Part shown: in pieces, positions 34,977-46,120 of the stretch
How the letters are laid out: each line of letters starts with the position of its first letter
Position numbering within the stretch: the first letter of the stretch is position 1
Made by a program: the position numbers and the translations under genes
The notes under the pieces: model-generated
Database searches by the model: none
Seen by the model: the letters and a program-made list of their open reading frames with translations, nothing else
Told to the model about the DNA's origin: nothing
DNA from: Aphrocallistes beatrix
Taxonomy: Eukaryota; Porifera; Hexactinellida; Sceptrulophora; Aphrocallistidae
Assembly (NCBI GenBank): GCA_963281255.1
Contig: OY725495.1
Span: forward strand, 2,914,001 to 2,978,000
DNA: 64,000 bases
Reading direction: 5' to 3'

Positions 34977-37190
34977 TCAATCCCAGTTCTCATCATCCTC
35001 AGCCGTGGGGGGCACTGAACTATTAAATCCAGTGTTGATGGGGTCTCCGAACGATTGACTCCTGAATCCACCGGAACCCCCCTTAAAGTTTTTTTTTCTT
35101 CCTCCCCCTCCTTGCCTGCGATCTGTTCCTCTGAAATTCCCTCCAACAGCTCCGTATCCTGTACCGATCGTGCTCTCTACTATTTCTTCTAGGAAGGTAG
35201 GCACGTCTTGTTCTGAGTCGGACAAGACCTTGATTAGACTCCTGGCGATCGGAGTATCTTTTGATGTGTCGAAAAAGGAAGTGGCAAGACATACATGTCC
35301 GATTCGTCCTGTCCTGCCTATTCTGTGAACGTATTGAGAGATATCTGTCGGCATATCGAAATTGACCACGTGGTTAACCTTAGGGATGTCTAAGCCTTGA
35401 GCAGTGACAGAGGTCACGACTAGAACTTGCGTTTTTCCTGTTTTGAATGCGTCTAGCACTTCTTCCCGTCCTCTCTGCTGTCGCGCCCCGTGAATCATGG
35501 TAGTCGAAAAATTCTCTTGAGAGAGATACGTTGCTAGAAAATTAGCTTGTCGTTTGGTTTCAACAAAAACTAACACTTTATCTTCCGGTTTGCTGCGCAG
35601 GATTTCAGTTAACTTTTCTTTCTTCTTTAGAGCCTCTACACACACAATCTTCTGTACAATATCGTTGGCTGGGCCTCCTATCTTCCCTACTGTGAGGAAG
35701 AGGTAGTCATTGAGAAAGTCTGCTGCGAGCCTTTGAAATTCTTCTGGGAGGGCAACAGAGAACATGAGTATCTGCCTGTCACTCTTCTGACACATGTCAA
35801 ACTCGTGCACTATCTTCTTCAACTCAGGAATGAAACCCATGTCCAGAAAAAGATCTGCCTCGTAGAAGACAAGGAACTTCACCTTGTCTAGCCTCACTTT
35901 TCCCCTAGTCATGAAGTCGATTAGTCGTCCTGGGGTTCCAACTAAAACGTGGCAACCTTTCTCTAAGTTTCTCAGCTGGTAGCCAGCTGAAGTTCCACCG
36001 TAAGCTACGACCGGATCGATAATCGTGGAGTAGGATAACTTTCTAGCTTCGTGGAAAATCTTCAACGCTAGCTCCCGCATAGGAGTGACTATCAACGCAG
36101 TAGGATGTGCGGTGCCGGGGTCCATGCTTGCCTCCTGGTACAGCCCCTTGCTCAGCATGAGGGACAGGATGGGCAAGAGGAAGGCGGCGGTCTTGCCGGA
36201 CCCTGTCTGAGAGCATCCCATCAGGTCTCGTCCAGAGAGGATGGCGGGGATCGCGTACTTCTGGACTGGAGTGGGCTCGGTGTATCCTGCTTTCGAGACG
36301 TTCTCTGAAATCTTTTCAGAGAGACGCGCCTGACTGAAGGAGGTGATGTGCTGTGTCGGGTCGCGCCCTGTCAGCTGCGCAGGGATATTTTCGTACTTGC
36401 TGAAATTGATCCCTTTCGTGACGTTGACGAATATGTCCCCTTCCTGGTCTGAAGGAGTTGGAGGGATGTAAGGTTCTGGCCTCCACCGACCATCAAATCT
36501 CCCTCTCCCGCAGTCCCCAGAATCGTCATCTCTTCCCCCGCCATGTTCAAGACTGTGTCTACAAACTTCCCTGACAGGTTCCCCTTTCTTCTTGTAGTCT
36601 AGTTTTCCGATTATCCTGATTCCTCCCGTCTCACTAAGTTTTATCTCCAGCTCTTCATCCCATTCCAGCTCCAAACTTTCCATTCTAGCCTCAGCTGCCT
36701 CCAGACTCGCTTCCAGCTCTCTGATGCGGGAATTTAGTGGTGCGATGCTTAACTCCAAAGCTTCGTGGCTTTCATTCTCTTTCAGAACGGACATGATACT
36801 CTCTTTTGAGATAGAGAGCTGTTGGATCTGATTCCTAACCTCCTCCCACTCGTAGCTAGCCACCAGCTGGTCCAGCTCTGACAGCAGAGCCGCTTCTCTC
36901 TCATGCAGCACTTGGTGAGAGCTGAGGAACCTGGCTCTTATCTCTCCTCTCACTCTCTGCGCCTGAGACAGGAATGGTTCACTTTCTGACTCACTCAAAC
37001 TCGCCGTTATGCTTATGTGGCTGAGAGGATAGAAGACACAAAAGAACGCTAACCAAGTGTCATCATTTGCAAATAATAATTTGTAGATAAGCCATGAATT
37101 ATAATACATCGTGACAGGTGCATGTTTGTACAGTAAAGCATGTGGAAGTTGTGGGGGCAGCGCATTTGTGGGATGTCTGGATGCGAACAT
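34977..37190 (-). CDS. DDX4-like: Vasa/DDX4-type DEAD-box helicase ORF with damaged catalytic motifs (block A)
   Basis: Intact single-exon ORF; residues below count from a GTG at 37202, and the first ATG is codon 5. Residues 69-195 form a coiled coil, then an RG-rich linker and a complete two-domain helicase (about 255-660) with a Vasa-style acidic tail ending DDENWD. The Q motif (PTPVQ), motif I (SQTGSGKT, 331-338), TPGRL and HRIGRTGR (626-633) are intact. Motif II is YEAD (447-450) in place of DEAD, motif III SVA in place of SAT (482-484), motif Ia PMREL in place of PTREL, and motif V AQGLD in place of ARGLD. ATP hydrolysis coupled to RNA unwinding is unlikely. The start used by copy C (MASLSES) is ACG here (37005-37007), so translation would need the upstream ATG at 37190. 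Vasa proteins act in germ-cell and stem-cell RNP granules. This is either a pseudoenzyme or a young pseudogene. Confidence 0.85.
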   Translation of the reverse strand: MFASRHPTNALPPQLPHALLYKHAPVTMYYNSWLIYKLLFANDDTWLAFFCVFYPLSHISITASLSESESEPFLSQAQRVRGEIRARFLSSHQVLHEREAALLSELDQLVASYEWEEVRNQIQQLSISKESIMSVLKENESHEALELSIAPLNSRIRELEASLEAAEARMESLELEWDEELEIKLSETGGIRIIGKLDYKKKGEPVREVCRHSLEHGGGRDDDSGDCGRGRFDGRWRPEPYIPPTPSDQEGDIFVNVTKGINFSKYENIPAQLTGRDPTQHITSFSQARLSEKISENVSKAGYTEPTPVQKYAIPAILSGRDLMGCSQTGSGKTAAFLLPILSLMLSKGLYQEASMDPGTAHPTALIVTPMRELALKIFHEARKLSYSTIIDPVVAYGGTSAGYQLRNLEKGCHVLVGTPGRLIDFMTRGKVRLDKVKFLVFYEADLFLDMGFIPELKKIVHEFDMCQKSDRQILMFSVALPEEFQRLAADFLNDYLFLTVGKIGGPANDIVQKIVCVEALKKKEKLTEILRSKPEDKVLVFVETKRQANFLATYLSQENFSTTMIHGARQQRGREEVLDAFKTGKTQVLVVTSVTAQGLDIPKVNHVVNFDMPTDISQYVHRIGRTGRIGHVCLATSFFDTSKDTPIARSLIKVLSDSEQDVPTFLEEIVESTIGTGYGAVGGNFRGTDRRQGGGGRKKNFKGGSGGFRSQSFGDPINTGFNSSVPPTAEDDENWD

Positions 37191-37439
37191 GCAAACTTTC
37201 ACAGACTAGCCTAGAGAGATATTTTCTAATACGGTTAAACATCGCTAGGCGATTCAAAATTAGAAAATTGTGAAAAAGTAAGCATTTTGAAATAGGAAGG
37301 TTGAAATTCGGTATTCCATACCAAAAAGTATCCCAGAAGTCCTCCTAGGAATATTTCAAACCCAAAAACCCCGCACAATTCTGAAGAGTATTTTTAAAAA
37401 AAATCAAACCTAAAATTTGAAGCTCCGATCTTGATTTCA

Positions 37440-37970
37440 GCTGACGCACTGGCTATCTGAAACAGAGCCAGCAGAGTCTGCTTCCTCCAGCTTATGCTGC
37501 TGCTTCAAGCAGATGCAGCCCCATCAGAGACCAGATATTATTTTTGTACTGCTTCAGATCCTCTCGGTAGACAGATTCAGAAGACTCAGCAGCGTTCCAG
37601 ACTCGAGCACTGCAAAGCACCGAGTACATGTCTGGTTGGAATCAACCATGACCAAGGTGCATTATACTTCACAGATTGCAATCACGTTTTACTGCGAGAC
37701 GAAGTTGTTCGATTGGGGTCGTACAAGTTATTTAACATGCATCGTTGAGCTAAAGAATAATTCACGTTCTTTTTCAGCTTGAGCTTGCTTTTTCCCAAAG
37801 CTGCAAACGCTACTCCCCGTGCATACCGTGCCATGACTACGGAGCTAGGACAATCCTTCTTGCTCTCATTTATTGGACGATTAATGATGTCTTCCCATTA
37901 GGTAGCGCCTTCTCAGGCGTAGCAGATAACTCCATTGTATAGTAATGGCAGATACCAGGATGTATATCAC
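37440..37970 (-). pseudogene. TPR-protein C-terminal remnant (block A)
   Basis: The minus strand shows, across several frames, pieces such as YNAPWSWLIPTRHVLGAL and VYREDLKQYKNNIWSLMGL, which match the C-terminal part of a TPR-repeat family best known to me from bacteria (pattern WGWxxPxRHALGALLLExG...VYREDLxxxPxNxWSLxGL). Stops and frameshifts interrupt it. The same gene's upstream portion survives at 48190-49095 in block B, in the same position relative to the helicase-like ORF. The two together show that the duplicated unit once held a helicase-like gene followed upstream by a TPR gene. Confidence 0.7.
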
Positions 37971-37977
37971 CTTCCAT

Positions 37978-38120
37978 TTCATAATTTCTGTGTCAGGGAT
38001 CCAGGTCGTTTCCTAGTTATTTATGTGTAAAACACATAATACATACATCCTACATACAGGAGTAGGTCCACCTGGCTAAAATATGTAGGAATCTTACAAC
38101 GACATTTACAGGGAGAGGGA
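37978..38120. repeat. Block A segment also present, split, in block B
   Basis: The run from CTGTGTCAGGGAT to ATGTAGGAATCTTACAA recurs at 51176-51257 and continues at 52513-52570. In block B a 1.25-kb element (51258-52512) separates the halves. This shows that the duplication extends beyond the TPR remnant. Confidence 0.75.
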
Positions 38121-38155
38121 TGGGTGAGTATTTGTGTTTCAATTACAAAACATAA

Positions 38156-38760
<605 letters not shown>

Positions 38761-38767
38761 ATATATA

Positions 38768-39356
38768 TCCTTACTATTAAAACTCAATTAATGTTTGTGT
38801 ATATATCCTTACTATTAAAACTCAATTAATATATCTCTGTAACGAATTGATTGAAGAAACTGCCTGGTGTAGAAGGCTGATTTTTGGCATGTAGGAGTCT
38901 TTTGGCTATGGCTCCACTAAGTTCTGACCTCAGACGAAAATGTCGACTCATCATGGAATTATGACGTCATTCTCACCTTTTTATAATTAGAAATTTCAGT
39001 TTTTCGACCATAACTCAGCCATTTTAAGTGATAGAAGGCTGAAATTTTAATAGAATGTGTATATTAATATACCTCACATATGATGTAACTATCATCAAAA
39101 AATGATGACTCATCACTCTGTGATGACATCATCATTACACATCAAAAATTTGACAAATTCGGTGATTTTTCGTGCGATATCGATTATAATAGTAGGACAG
39201 ACGTATTTAGAGATGTTATCTCCCCTATAATTAATGAATGTGACCCTAGGCGCCCGTAGGGCGCCTCCGGCGGACACAGTGTCCGCCAGCCGCGCAACGC
39301 AAGCAAGCGAAGCTCGCTTGTATATATAAATATTAATCGAGTTTTAATTGTAAGGA
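38768..39356 (+). repeat. CRE repeat, copy 8, with inverted terminus at both ends
   Basis: Starts TCCTTACTATTAAAACTCA (also repeated at 38807), carries the core with one TGACGTCA (near 38962), a decayed TGACATCA and a TGACTCA, then the hairpin. Beyond the hairpin it ends with the inverse terminus TTAATCGAGTTTTAATTG...AAGGA. Some copies have this extra terminus and others stop at the hairpin. Confidence 0.85.
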
Positions 39357-39640
39357 TAATTTATTGCTATCGAAAAAGTGAGTGTCTCGAATTAGATCTT
39401 ACAAAAGCTGAGGACATGTGACGTTAAACATGTCTGGGATAATTTAGGTTTAAAGATGTCAAATTCTAAATAAAGCTAATATTCTGAAGCTATTTATAGA
39501 GATTTCTTAATTTAATTTATTTTATATTATAAATAGAGTACATACTCATTTTCCATTGAGCAGAGTATTGGTTTACATTCACATTCATAGTCTCTGTTAC
39601 TTGTACTTATATACTGAGTTCGATTCGGAAGAGAATCAGA

Positions 39641-41279
39641 ATGCAGCCAATCAAGTGTGTCGTGGTTGGAGATGGGTGAGTTGCTTAGTAGTGAGTGTAG
39701 AGTTTGTGTCTCATCACACCTGTCCCTACTGCCAGAAGTCTCCTAGGCTAGGAGTTCCCCCGTTGGGTTAGATGGGGGGTATAAGATCTGGGGAGGGACA
39801 CTTAACACTAGGATAAGGTGTTAATAATAATTCCTTGAGTTTGAAGTTTGCAACCGCTTGCATTTTGTCGTTAAAATGTTGTGTATACATTCTAATACGT
39901 TAAATGATAACATTCCATCCTTCCAGAGCGGTTGGCAAGACCTGTCTCATCACAACCCATCTCACCGATAAGTTCCCAAGCGGGTACGTGCCCACTGTAT
40001 TCGACAATTCCCATCAACCCGTCACGGTGGACGGATGTTCAGTCGGCATCGGGATCTGGGACACAGCTGGACAAGAGGACTACGACGCGCTAAGACCTAT
40101 TTTCTACCCCCAGACAGACGTGTTCCTCATCTGCTTCTCTCTCGACTCCCCCTCTTCCTTCCAGAACGTTAAATGGAAGGTAATAAACGCACTGCAGCTA
40201 AAGTACCTTCTCAATGATTCCTGTTTGTTTGTTTGTTTGTTTGTTTGTTTGTACAGGATTGATTGAAGATGTATACTCATTTTCGACTGATAAGATTTAT
40301 TTGTTTGTTAATTAAACGAAACTTCACACCTTGCCAAAAGAAGTGACGAATTGTACTAACCAATCAAATTTTAGTATTTTATACTACAGCTATGTGTGTA
40401 ACTATACGAACACACAATACATGCAATCAAAGTCATAATAACCATTTGAGGGAAAAGCGGGACAATTCCACTTGTGGAACGTTTTCGCGGGACATAACTT
40501 TCAACATATGTCCGAAAGCGGGACAGTTGGCAAGTTTGTAGTAACTACGCCAGTACAGCAATTCCCACGGGATAAGCTATTGCAATGCTTTCCCTAGAAA
40601 TCCCACGGCAATTCTGTTGTTTAATATTTACCGTAAACTGGGGCGACTTTGGCCCTAAGAGGTGACTTTGTCCCACAATAGCAATTTTAATAAAATATAC
40701 TCAAACTTAAAATATTGCGGTTTAAATACGTTCGGATATATTGAGAGTTTCATTCAACATATTAGCAATGTGATTACATTGATTCATCAGTTTGAGTGTA
40801 TTTTATTAATATTGCTATTGTGGGACAAAGTCACCCCAGTCTACGGTAGGACAAATTATTTAAGAACTTTTGTCAGTCTCTGGAATTGTTTAGCGAGGTA
40901 TCTAAGATGCTAAATGCCCCATAGCTTCCCTAGATTTGAATCTAGGGCTTAGGAATTTGAACCTAACAAACATTTCACTGTGTAGTGGTATCCAGAGGTG
41001 TCGCACCATTGTCCTAACACCCCCATCATCCTAGTGGGGACCAAGCTGGACCTGAGAGACGATGCGGAGATGGTGCAGAAGCTGAGGGACAAGAAGCTAG
41101 CGCCTATCTCCTACGCACAGGGACTCAGCATGATGAAGGAAGTGAGAGCTGTCAAGTACCTCGAATGCTCTGCGCTCATTCAGAAAGGACTGAAGACAGT
41201 GTTCGATGACGCGATAAGAGCTGTGATACAGCCGAGGAAGGACGCGGGTAGCAGCAAGAAGTTCTGTAGTCTCATTTAA
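39641..41279 (+). CDS. RAC-like: Rac-like small GTPase, three exons, divergent
   Basis: Exons 39641-39675, 39927-40179 and 40986-41279 join to 582 nt, 193 residues plus stop. Donors are GTGAGT and GTAATA; acceptors end CCAG and GTAG. The product starts [17 protein letters not shown] (P-loop) and continues with YVPTVFDN (switch I), [14 protein letters not shown] (switch II) and [10 protein letters not shown] (base recognition). A short Rho-type insert follows. It ends CSLI, a CAAX box whose final Ile is compatible with geranylgeranylation. The length matches Rac (192). It should be a membrane-anchored switch for actin control. Compared with canonical Rac it is divergent after the P-loop ([24 protein letters not shown]). 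A polyadenylation signal AATAAA lies at 41413-41418. Intron 2 holds a (TTTG)n run at 40220-40252 and a MITE. Confidence 0.93.
40631..40846. mobile_element. MITE, 216 bp, CCGTARACTGGGG ends, in Rac-like intron 2
   Basis: Inverted arms of about 60 bp: left CCGTAAACTGGGGCGACTT, right AAGTCACCCCAGTCTACGG. TA stands on both flanks. The arms continue inward through CCCACAATAGCAAT. The TA duplication suggests the Tc1/mariner/pogo group. Confidence 0.85.
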
Positions 41280-41412
41280 CAGAACGGATGATTGTAAATT
41301 TGTATTTATATGCAGTACTGTGATTAGTGATGAAATGATGGATTGTTAAATCTATCCAGGAATTCTCGGTTGAGACAATTCTATACAGTGGACATAATTG
41401 CAACACAATTTG

Positions 41413-41418
41413 AATAAA
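41413..41418 (+). terminator. Polyadenylation signal AATAAA of the Rac-like gene
   Basis: AATAAA lies 134 bases after the stop codon of the Rac-like gene and just before a CRE-repeat copy begins at 41460. Confidence 0.55.
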
Positions 41419-41459
41419 CCATGGATTATACAGGAAATTCCTAACTGCTGTTAATCTAA

Positions 41460-41925
41460 CAAGCGCGGTTCGCTTGTTTGCGCTACGCGGCTGGCGGACA
41501 CTTTGTGTCAGCCGGAGGCTCCCTTCGGTCGCCTGGGGTCACTTTGATTAATTATATGGTAGATGACATCTCTAAATAAAAAATTTCGGTGCGTAATGAT
41601 GACGTCATAACCGAGTGATGAGTCATCGTTTTTTGATGATAGCTGCAGCATATGTGAGGTATATTAACCCTAATTGGACTTGGAATGTTGAAGTGAAAGT
41701 GAAAGTTAATTGAAAGTGAAAATGAAAGTGGGAATTTTCTATTTATACCTTTGACCCCAAGTCCAAGTAGGGTTAATATACACATTCTATTAAAATCTCA
41801 GCCTTCTATCACTTAAAATGGCAGAGTTATGGGCGAAAAACTGAAATTTCTAATCATAAAGAAGGTGACAATGACGTCATAATTCAATGATGAGTCGACA
41901 TTTTCGTCTGAGCTCAGAACTTAGT
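41460..41925 (-). repeat. CRE repeat, copy 9, with a nested piggyBac-like MITE
   Basis: Minus-strand copy from the hairpin (CAAGCGCGGTTCGCTTG) to the CTGAGCTCAGAACTTAG part of the core. It has two intact TGACGTCA octamers (near 41602 and 41874) and TGAGTCA motifs. A TTAA-flanked 105-bp element interrupts it. It starts about 40 bp past the Rac-like polyadenylation signal. Confidence 0.85.
41668..41772. mobile_element. piggyBac-like MITE, 105 bp
   Basis: TTAA is duplicated at 41664-41667 and 41773-41776. The ends CCCTAATTGGACTTGG and CCAAGTCCAAGTAGGG are inverted with few mismatches. TTAA targets and CCC/GGG ends are the hallmark of piggyBac. The interior has GAAAGTGAAAGT repeats. Confidence 0.85.
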
Positions 41926-41929
41926 TTGT

Positions 41930-42605
41930 TTGTTTGTCCGAATTGATTGAAGAATTGGCAAGTCGTGGAGATACGAAAATTGGCATGTAGGTGTCAAATG
42001 ATGAATCTAGGATTAAGTTCGGGAATCTAAGCGAAATTTTCACACCTCTGCAAAAAAATGGAAAACAATTTTTTACACCTTTTCTATACAAAATATATGA
42101 CTACACTATCACAATAGAAATCATTGTACAAATACGACACGACAATAGATCGTCATTGTTAATACTTCAAAGCCACAACTTATGTTTGATATCTTAAATA
42201 TATTATAGTGTATTTCAATAAAAAAGATCAATATAAATTATTTGTTTACTTTTGTTTATATTAGATACATAAAGTAAACAAATCTCAAAAATATGCTAGA
42301 AACTTGCGACACCTAGAGAAGGGATAGGTGAGAAAGAAATGAAAATATCAAGAATACTCTCAAACTAATAATCATGAAACTAAAACATCATTTAAAAGAA
42401 TTAAGATCATCACAAATTTTGTATTGCTATTACTAGAATTCTAATTTTAAAATCATTGAAGATTTGTGTTTGTATGAATCGTATTTCTACAATTGAAACT
42501 AACACATAGGAAATAGTGACATGTTTGTTCGTTTTTTGCTTGATCGTAGAAAAGAAAACATTTTTATAATTGGAATACTTACCTATGATCATTTAACCTT
42601 GACAG
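41930..42605. other. No gene recognised
   Basis: AT-rich sequence with a (TTTG)n trace at its start and short open frames of no recognisable family. Confidence 0.45.
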
Positions 42606-42609
42606 AACA

Positions 42610-45234
42610 CTCCTCAGCTATCTGCGTGAGGCTTGAAACGGAGTGGAGAGCTCAGACTTGTCAAGGTCCAGTATTTACACGCGTGGAAGTGTCTGAATCA
42701 GACACACTAGAGGCTCGCATGAAGCAGAGGTGAGACCGCAACTTATTATCCACAACCTCCTAATAGCTGGATGGTAGGATAGACTATGGCGCAGTATCAG
42801 CATGCCAGAGTCCTCTAACGAGGTAGAGAGGAGTTGCAGGTAAACGAGCGAGTTTAGAGCTGACACAACTCTGTACCAGCAGCTCATATCTTCAGGATCG
42901 AATCGAGTGTACCACAGCCATCAGGTTGGAGCATGGCGAAATAAGGTTGAAGATGCTACTCCAGCTGTTAAACCCGACATCACGTAGACGAATTAACTGA
43001 ATCTCTCTCAATGAGTTAGAGTTTGAAGCTATTAGTTGAGTCATTGGGCGTAGAGGTGCTCCTTTACGAGATGGTGGAGTAAAAGATAATAGAGACAGTA
43101 GAGTGATGGAGCTGATGCTACGTAAGAAAGGTAGCACACGATAGCAGTCTTCTTTCTGTGTCCACCAAAATAACTCTGTTAGGGAGGAGAGTCCTGAAAG
43201 GAAGTCAGCTGTTATAGGGAGGTGACCATCGATATTGTAAATGTAGAGCCCTTTAATCTGACTGTTACTTATTAACTGTGGGAGAATGGACCAATCAGAA
43301 TCAATGGATTTGGGCCTATAGAAGAAATGCTGTAGTGAAGAGAATTGATTGGTCAATTCTAGCAACATCTGTTGGTTCAGTTCAGAATTGCTTAAGCCTA
43401 AACTCCCTGTGAATTGATTGGTGGGGGAAAAAAGTCGTAGAGTGGAGTCGCAGGATGTCAGGTCACAACCTTGCAGGTGAATACTCACTCGAGTGTCAGG
43501 TGGCAGAGTGGCGGAGGTGAGAGCTCTAGTGTAGGGATGGATTTCAGTGTAACCCTTGTTAAAGAATACCAGTGCTAAGTAGTGGACTTCACACGTGGAG
43601 AGCTGGTTTAGGAGTTGGAGGAATTGAGGAGCAGTGACGTAATCAGATCGGATATGAATTGATTGGAATTTGTGAACATATTTCAGCGATCGAATAAAAC
43701 AGTACCATTCATTTGGAGAAATGATGGATTCAAAATAGAAGTAGAGCGGATAAATAACCTCAGTTTGAAATAGGAGAAGTGCTCAGGAATGGATTCTGAG
43801 TTCATTTCAATAATGATAGCGCAGAGAAAAAGGAATGACTGAGTGAATTCCTTCCAATCTGAAACTTCAACAAGTTCAGTAGTATGACCCAACTGATAAT
43901 ACATAGGCGTATCATGGAACCGCAAAGGAACTGTGAGCGCATGGCGGCAGAGAACAGGCGTGATGCAACCTGCGTCCTTCATTAAGATGCCGGCAATGAA
44001 GCGCACAACAATTTTGTACATGGAAAGGTACTTAGCGGAAGTTGTGAAATATCGAATGATAAAACACTGATTGGTCAATGAATTAGCGCATATGGAAACT
44101 GCCGCCATATATTCCTGAATCGTGAGGTGCTGGAATGTCCACACCTTCACGCGGACACCGAAACTCACAACTTCGGCCGAGACGCTCGCTACGATAGACC
44201 TCATTCTCGACTCTCAGTGGAATATACTTCTCGGAGGTGAGCGATCGATGGAATATTCCCAGATTGGCTTCCAGCCCGATGGCATGGATAGATTCCCTGA
44301 TGGCCGGATGGAAGTCGGACATATTGAGGACCTTGCTGAACTTCTTAAGGCCAATTCGGATCAACTGGTGCCTAATAATGTAGACCAGTGTTTCTCAACC
44401 TTTTTCGCTTACCGCCCACTTAAGCCGTTCAAAATTTTCCACTGCCCCCTTCTCCTAATACTGATAAACATATTATAACAAATATAGACCACACATTAAT
44501 AAAGTGACTTTGGCTTCAAATCAGACAATCAGACAGGAAGTTGACAATTAGATATACTATATACTAATTCGATTGGTATCAACGTAGTGTGAAGTTTGTT
44601 TTTGATGACACCAATGGTGGATTTATAATATGAGTCTTGTTTGAATTGCATTGTGTTAAGCATCTATTCTCTGTAATTTGTTATTAGTAACAGTTTACGG
44701 TATTTGAATTCAAATAAATGCTTTATCATCAACTGGTTTGACAATCGAAAACTGGATGGGTGATTGATCATAATACTATACTATATGTAACCCTCTCTTG
44801 AACAATTAATTCTGCCATCCATAATTATACAATAATTTTGATATAAAATATTCTCCTAGCGCCCCCTTACCGCCCCTTTGGTACCTATCGCCCCCCCTAG
44901 GCTCTCCGAATGCCCCCTGGGGGGCGGCAGCGCCCACGTTGAGAACCCCTGATGTAGACGATCAGCTGGGTGTACAGGTGCGAAAGGGTTTGAGTCAGGA
45001 TGGAATTCGAATTGTTGAAAAGCGACGTAAATAAGCTAGCATTAACGGGAATAAGTGCAAGCTGTTTTATCTCGTTATGGCGATGGAATAATTCATGCAC
45101 AGCCTTCAAATGATCCAAACTCACAATTCGCTTGGCGAAATAAATGTCTCTGTTTTCGGGTGAAAATCCCAGGACTTGAAAATTTCCGTCGATCTTAAAC
45201 TGGGACCCGTAAGGTTGTTTAAGGGAGACAGTAG
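42610..45234 (-). pseudogene. NACHT-LRR (NLR) receptor pseudogene
   Basis: Read on the minus strand with frame changes. From 45234 the frame gives FQVLGFSPENRDIYFAK and IPVNASLFTSLF...TLSHLYTQLIVYI, the C-terminal end of a NACHT ATPase. It continues past an inserted MITE into IRHQLIRIGLKKF, then after a frameshift near 44205 into VWTFQHLTIQEYMAAVSI, the signature of the NACHT-associated helical domain. Frameshifts near 43690 and 42895 separate the leucine-rich part, which ends with LRR units such as LVYLQLLSTSLEDSG and LWIISCGLTSASCEPL. The P-loop region is missing upstream and there are at least three frame breaks. NLRs are intracellular innate immune sensors. Introns could explain one break but not all of them. 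Confidence 0.82.
44386..44951. mobile_element. hAT-type MITE, 566 bp, inside the NLR pseudogene
   Basis: An exact 8-bp duplication ATGTAGAC flanks it (44378-44385, 44952-44959). The ends CAGTGTTTCTCAACC and, inverted, GTTGAGAACCCCTG fit hAT termini. Subterminal ACCGCCCAC and GGCGGCAGCGCCCAC blocks follow. Removing one duplication copy restores the NLR reading frame across the site (VYI joined to IRH). Confidence 0.95.
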
Positions 45235-45260
45235 CTTAAATAATCTCTGTGACTGAAACA

Positions 45261-45349
45261 CGCCGAATTAAATAAAACAGAGCTAAATTTGGATATAATT
45301 CAAAAAAAATAATTATAGTCAATCTAGCTCTGTTTTATCTAATTCGGCG
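45261..45349. repeat. Inverted repeat, 25-bp arms
   Basis: CGCCGAATTAAATAAAACAG at 45261 is mirrored by CTGTTTTATCTAATTCGGCG ending at 45349, with one mismatch and a 39-bp spacer. It lies just upstream of the truncated NLR end, so it may mark the breakpoint that removed the P-loop. Confidence 0.8.
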
Positions 45350-46120
45350 AAATAGAATACTTCAATTTTTGAGCAAATTTAAAGTATAAATTATTTTCAA
45401 GAGAAAAAAACTTTTTTTGAGAGAGAAAATCAATTTATTAACATTATTTTGACGTGCATTGTATTAAAATGAATCTTAAAGATACAGCTACTGCTAAAAT
45501 CTAGCATGCTAGTAAATGACGGACTAAAATCTCAGAGAATAAAATTTGAAATAACAATTTGAATGTAGGTAATTCACTGTAAACCAGAGCTGCAAAGACA
45601 CATAAAATGCCCCTTGACCCACGTGATTACATATCTACATATCATAATTCATCGTTGAAGCCATTGAACACAGAAACAAAAAGAAGATTCCAAGTATACT
45701 CATTACGAAACATGTTAGGCAGTTAGGGTCAGTACTCAGTAGTATACGTACACTATGGTAGCATTGCAAATCAGTAATAATCCAAATTTCACAAACTTGC
45801 ACTCTTTCTTCAAATATTAGAGAGTGACACGTTTGCAGCAGAGCAATAGCTAACTAAATAACTTAGATACGGATATAATATATTGACAGTCCTGAGTAGT
45901 GAGTAGTCGGACAGGACTCAAAATTCTCCAAACCCGGACAAATTCATCCAATTCCCGGACTCCGGGCAAATGGCTCGAAATCCGGACTGTCCGGGTCAAA
46001 CCCGGACGTCTGGCAACCCTACTCGTATCAGAATGGAATTGTTGTTTTATGTTTGTGATTCTTTCGTGAATATGTAATCCAGTCAAGTTCTAATCATCTG
46101 CAACTGCAGGTGTTAAAAAA
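45350..46120. other. No gene recognised
   Basis: AT-rich sequence. A segment of repeated CCCGGAC words near 45905-46015 (AACCCGGACAAATTC, GTCCGGGTCAAACCCGGAC) looks like a decayed MITE. Confidence 0.45.

Noticed and set aside
36105-36308. Plus-strand frame opposite the helicase motif I region
   Set aside because: Antisense shadow of a recognised domain.
40662-40913. 83-codon frame in the second intron of the Rac-like gene
   Set aside because: Lies mostly inside the 216-bp MITE and has no motif.
43683-44204. Stand-alone 173-codon gene
   Set aside because: It is a middle piece of the NLR pseudogene. Its FQHLTIQEY motif and the neighbouring frames join it to flanking NLR fragments.
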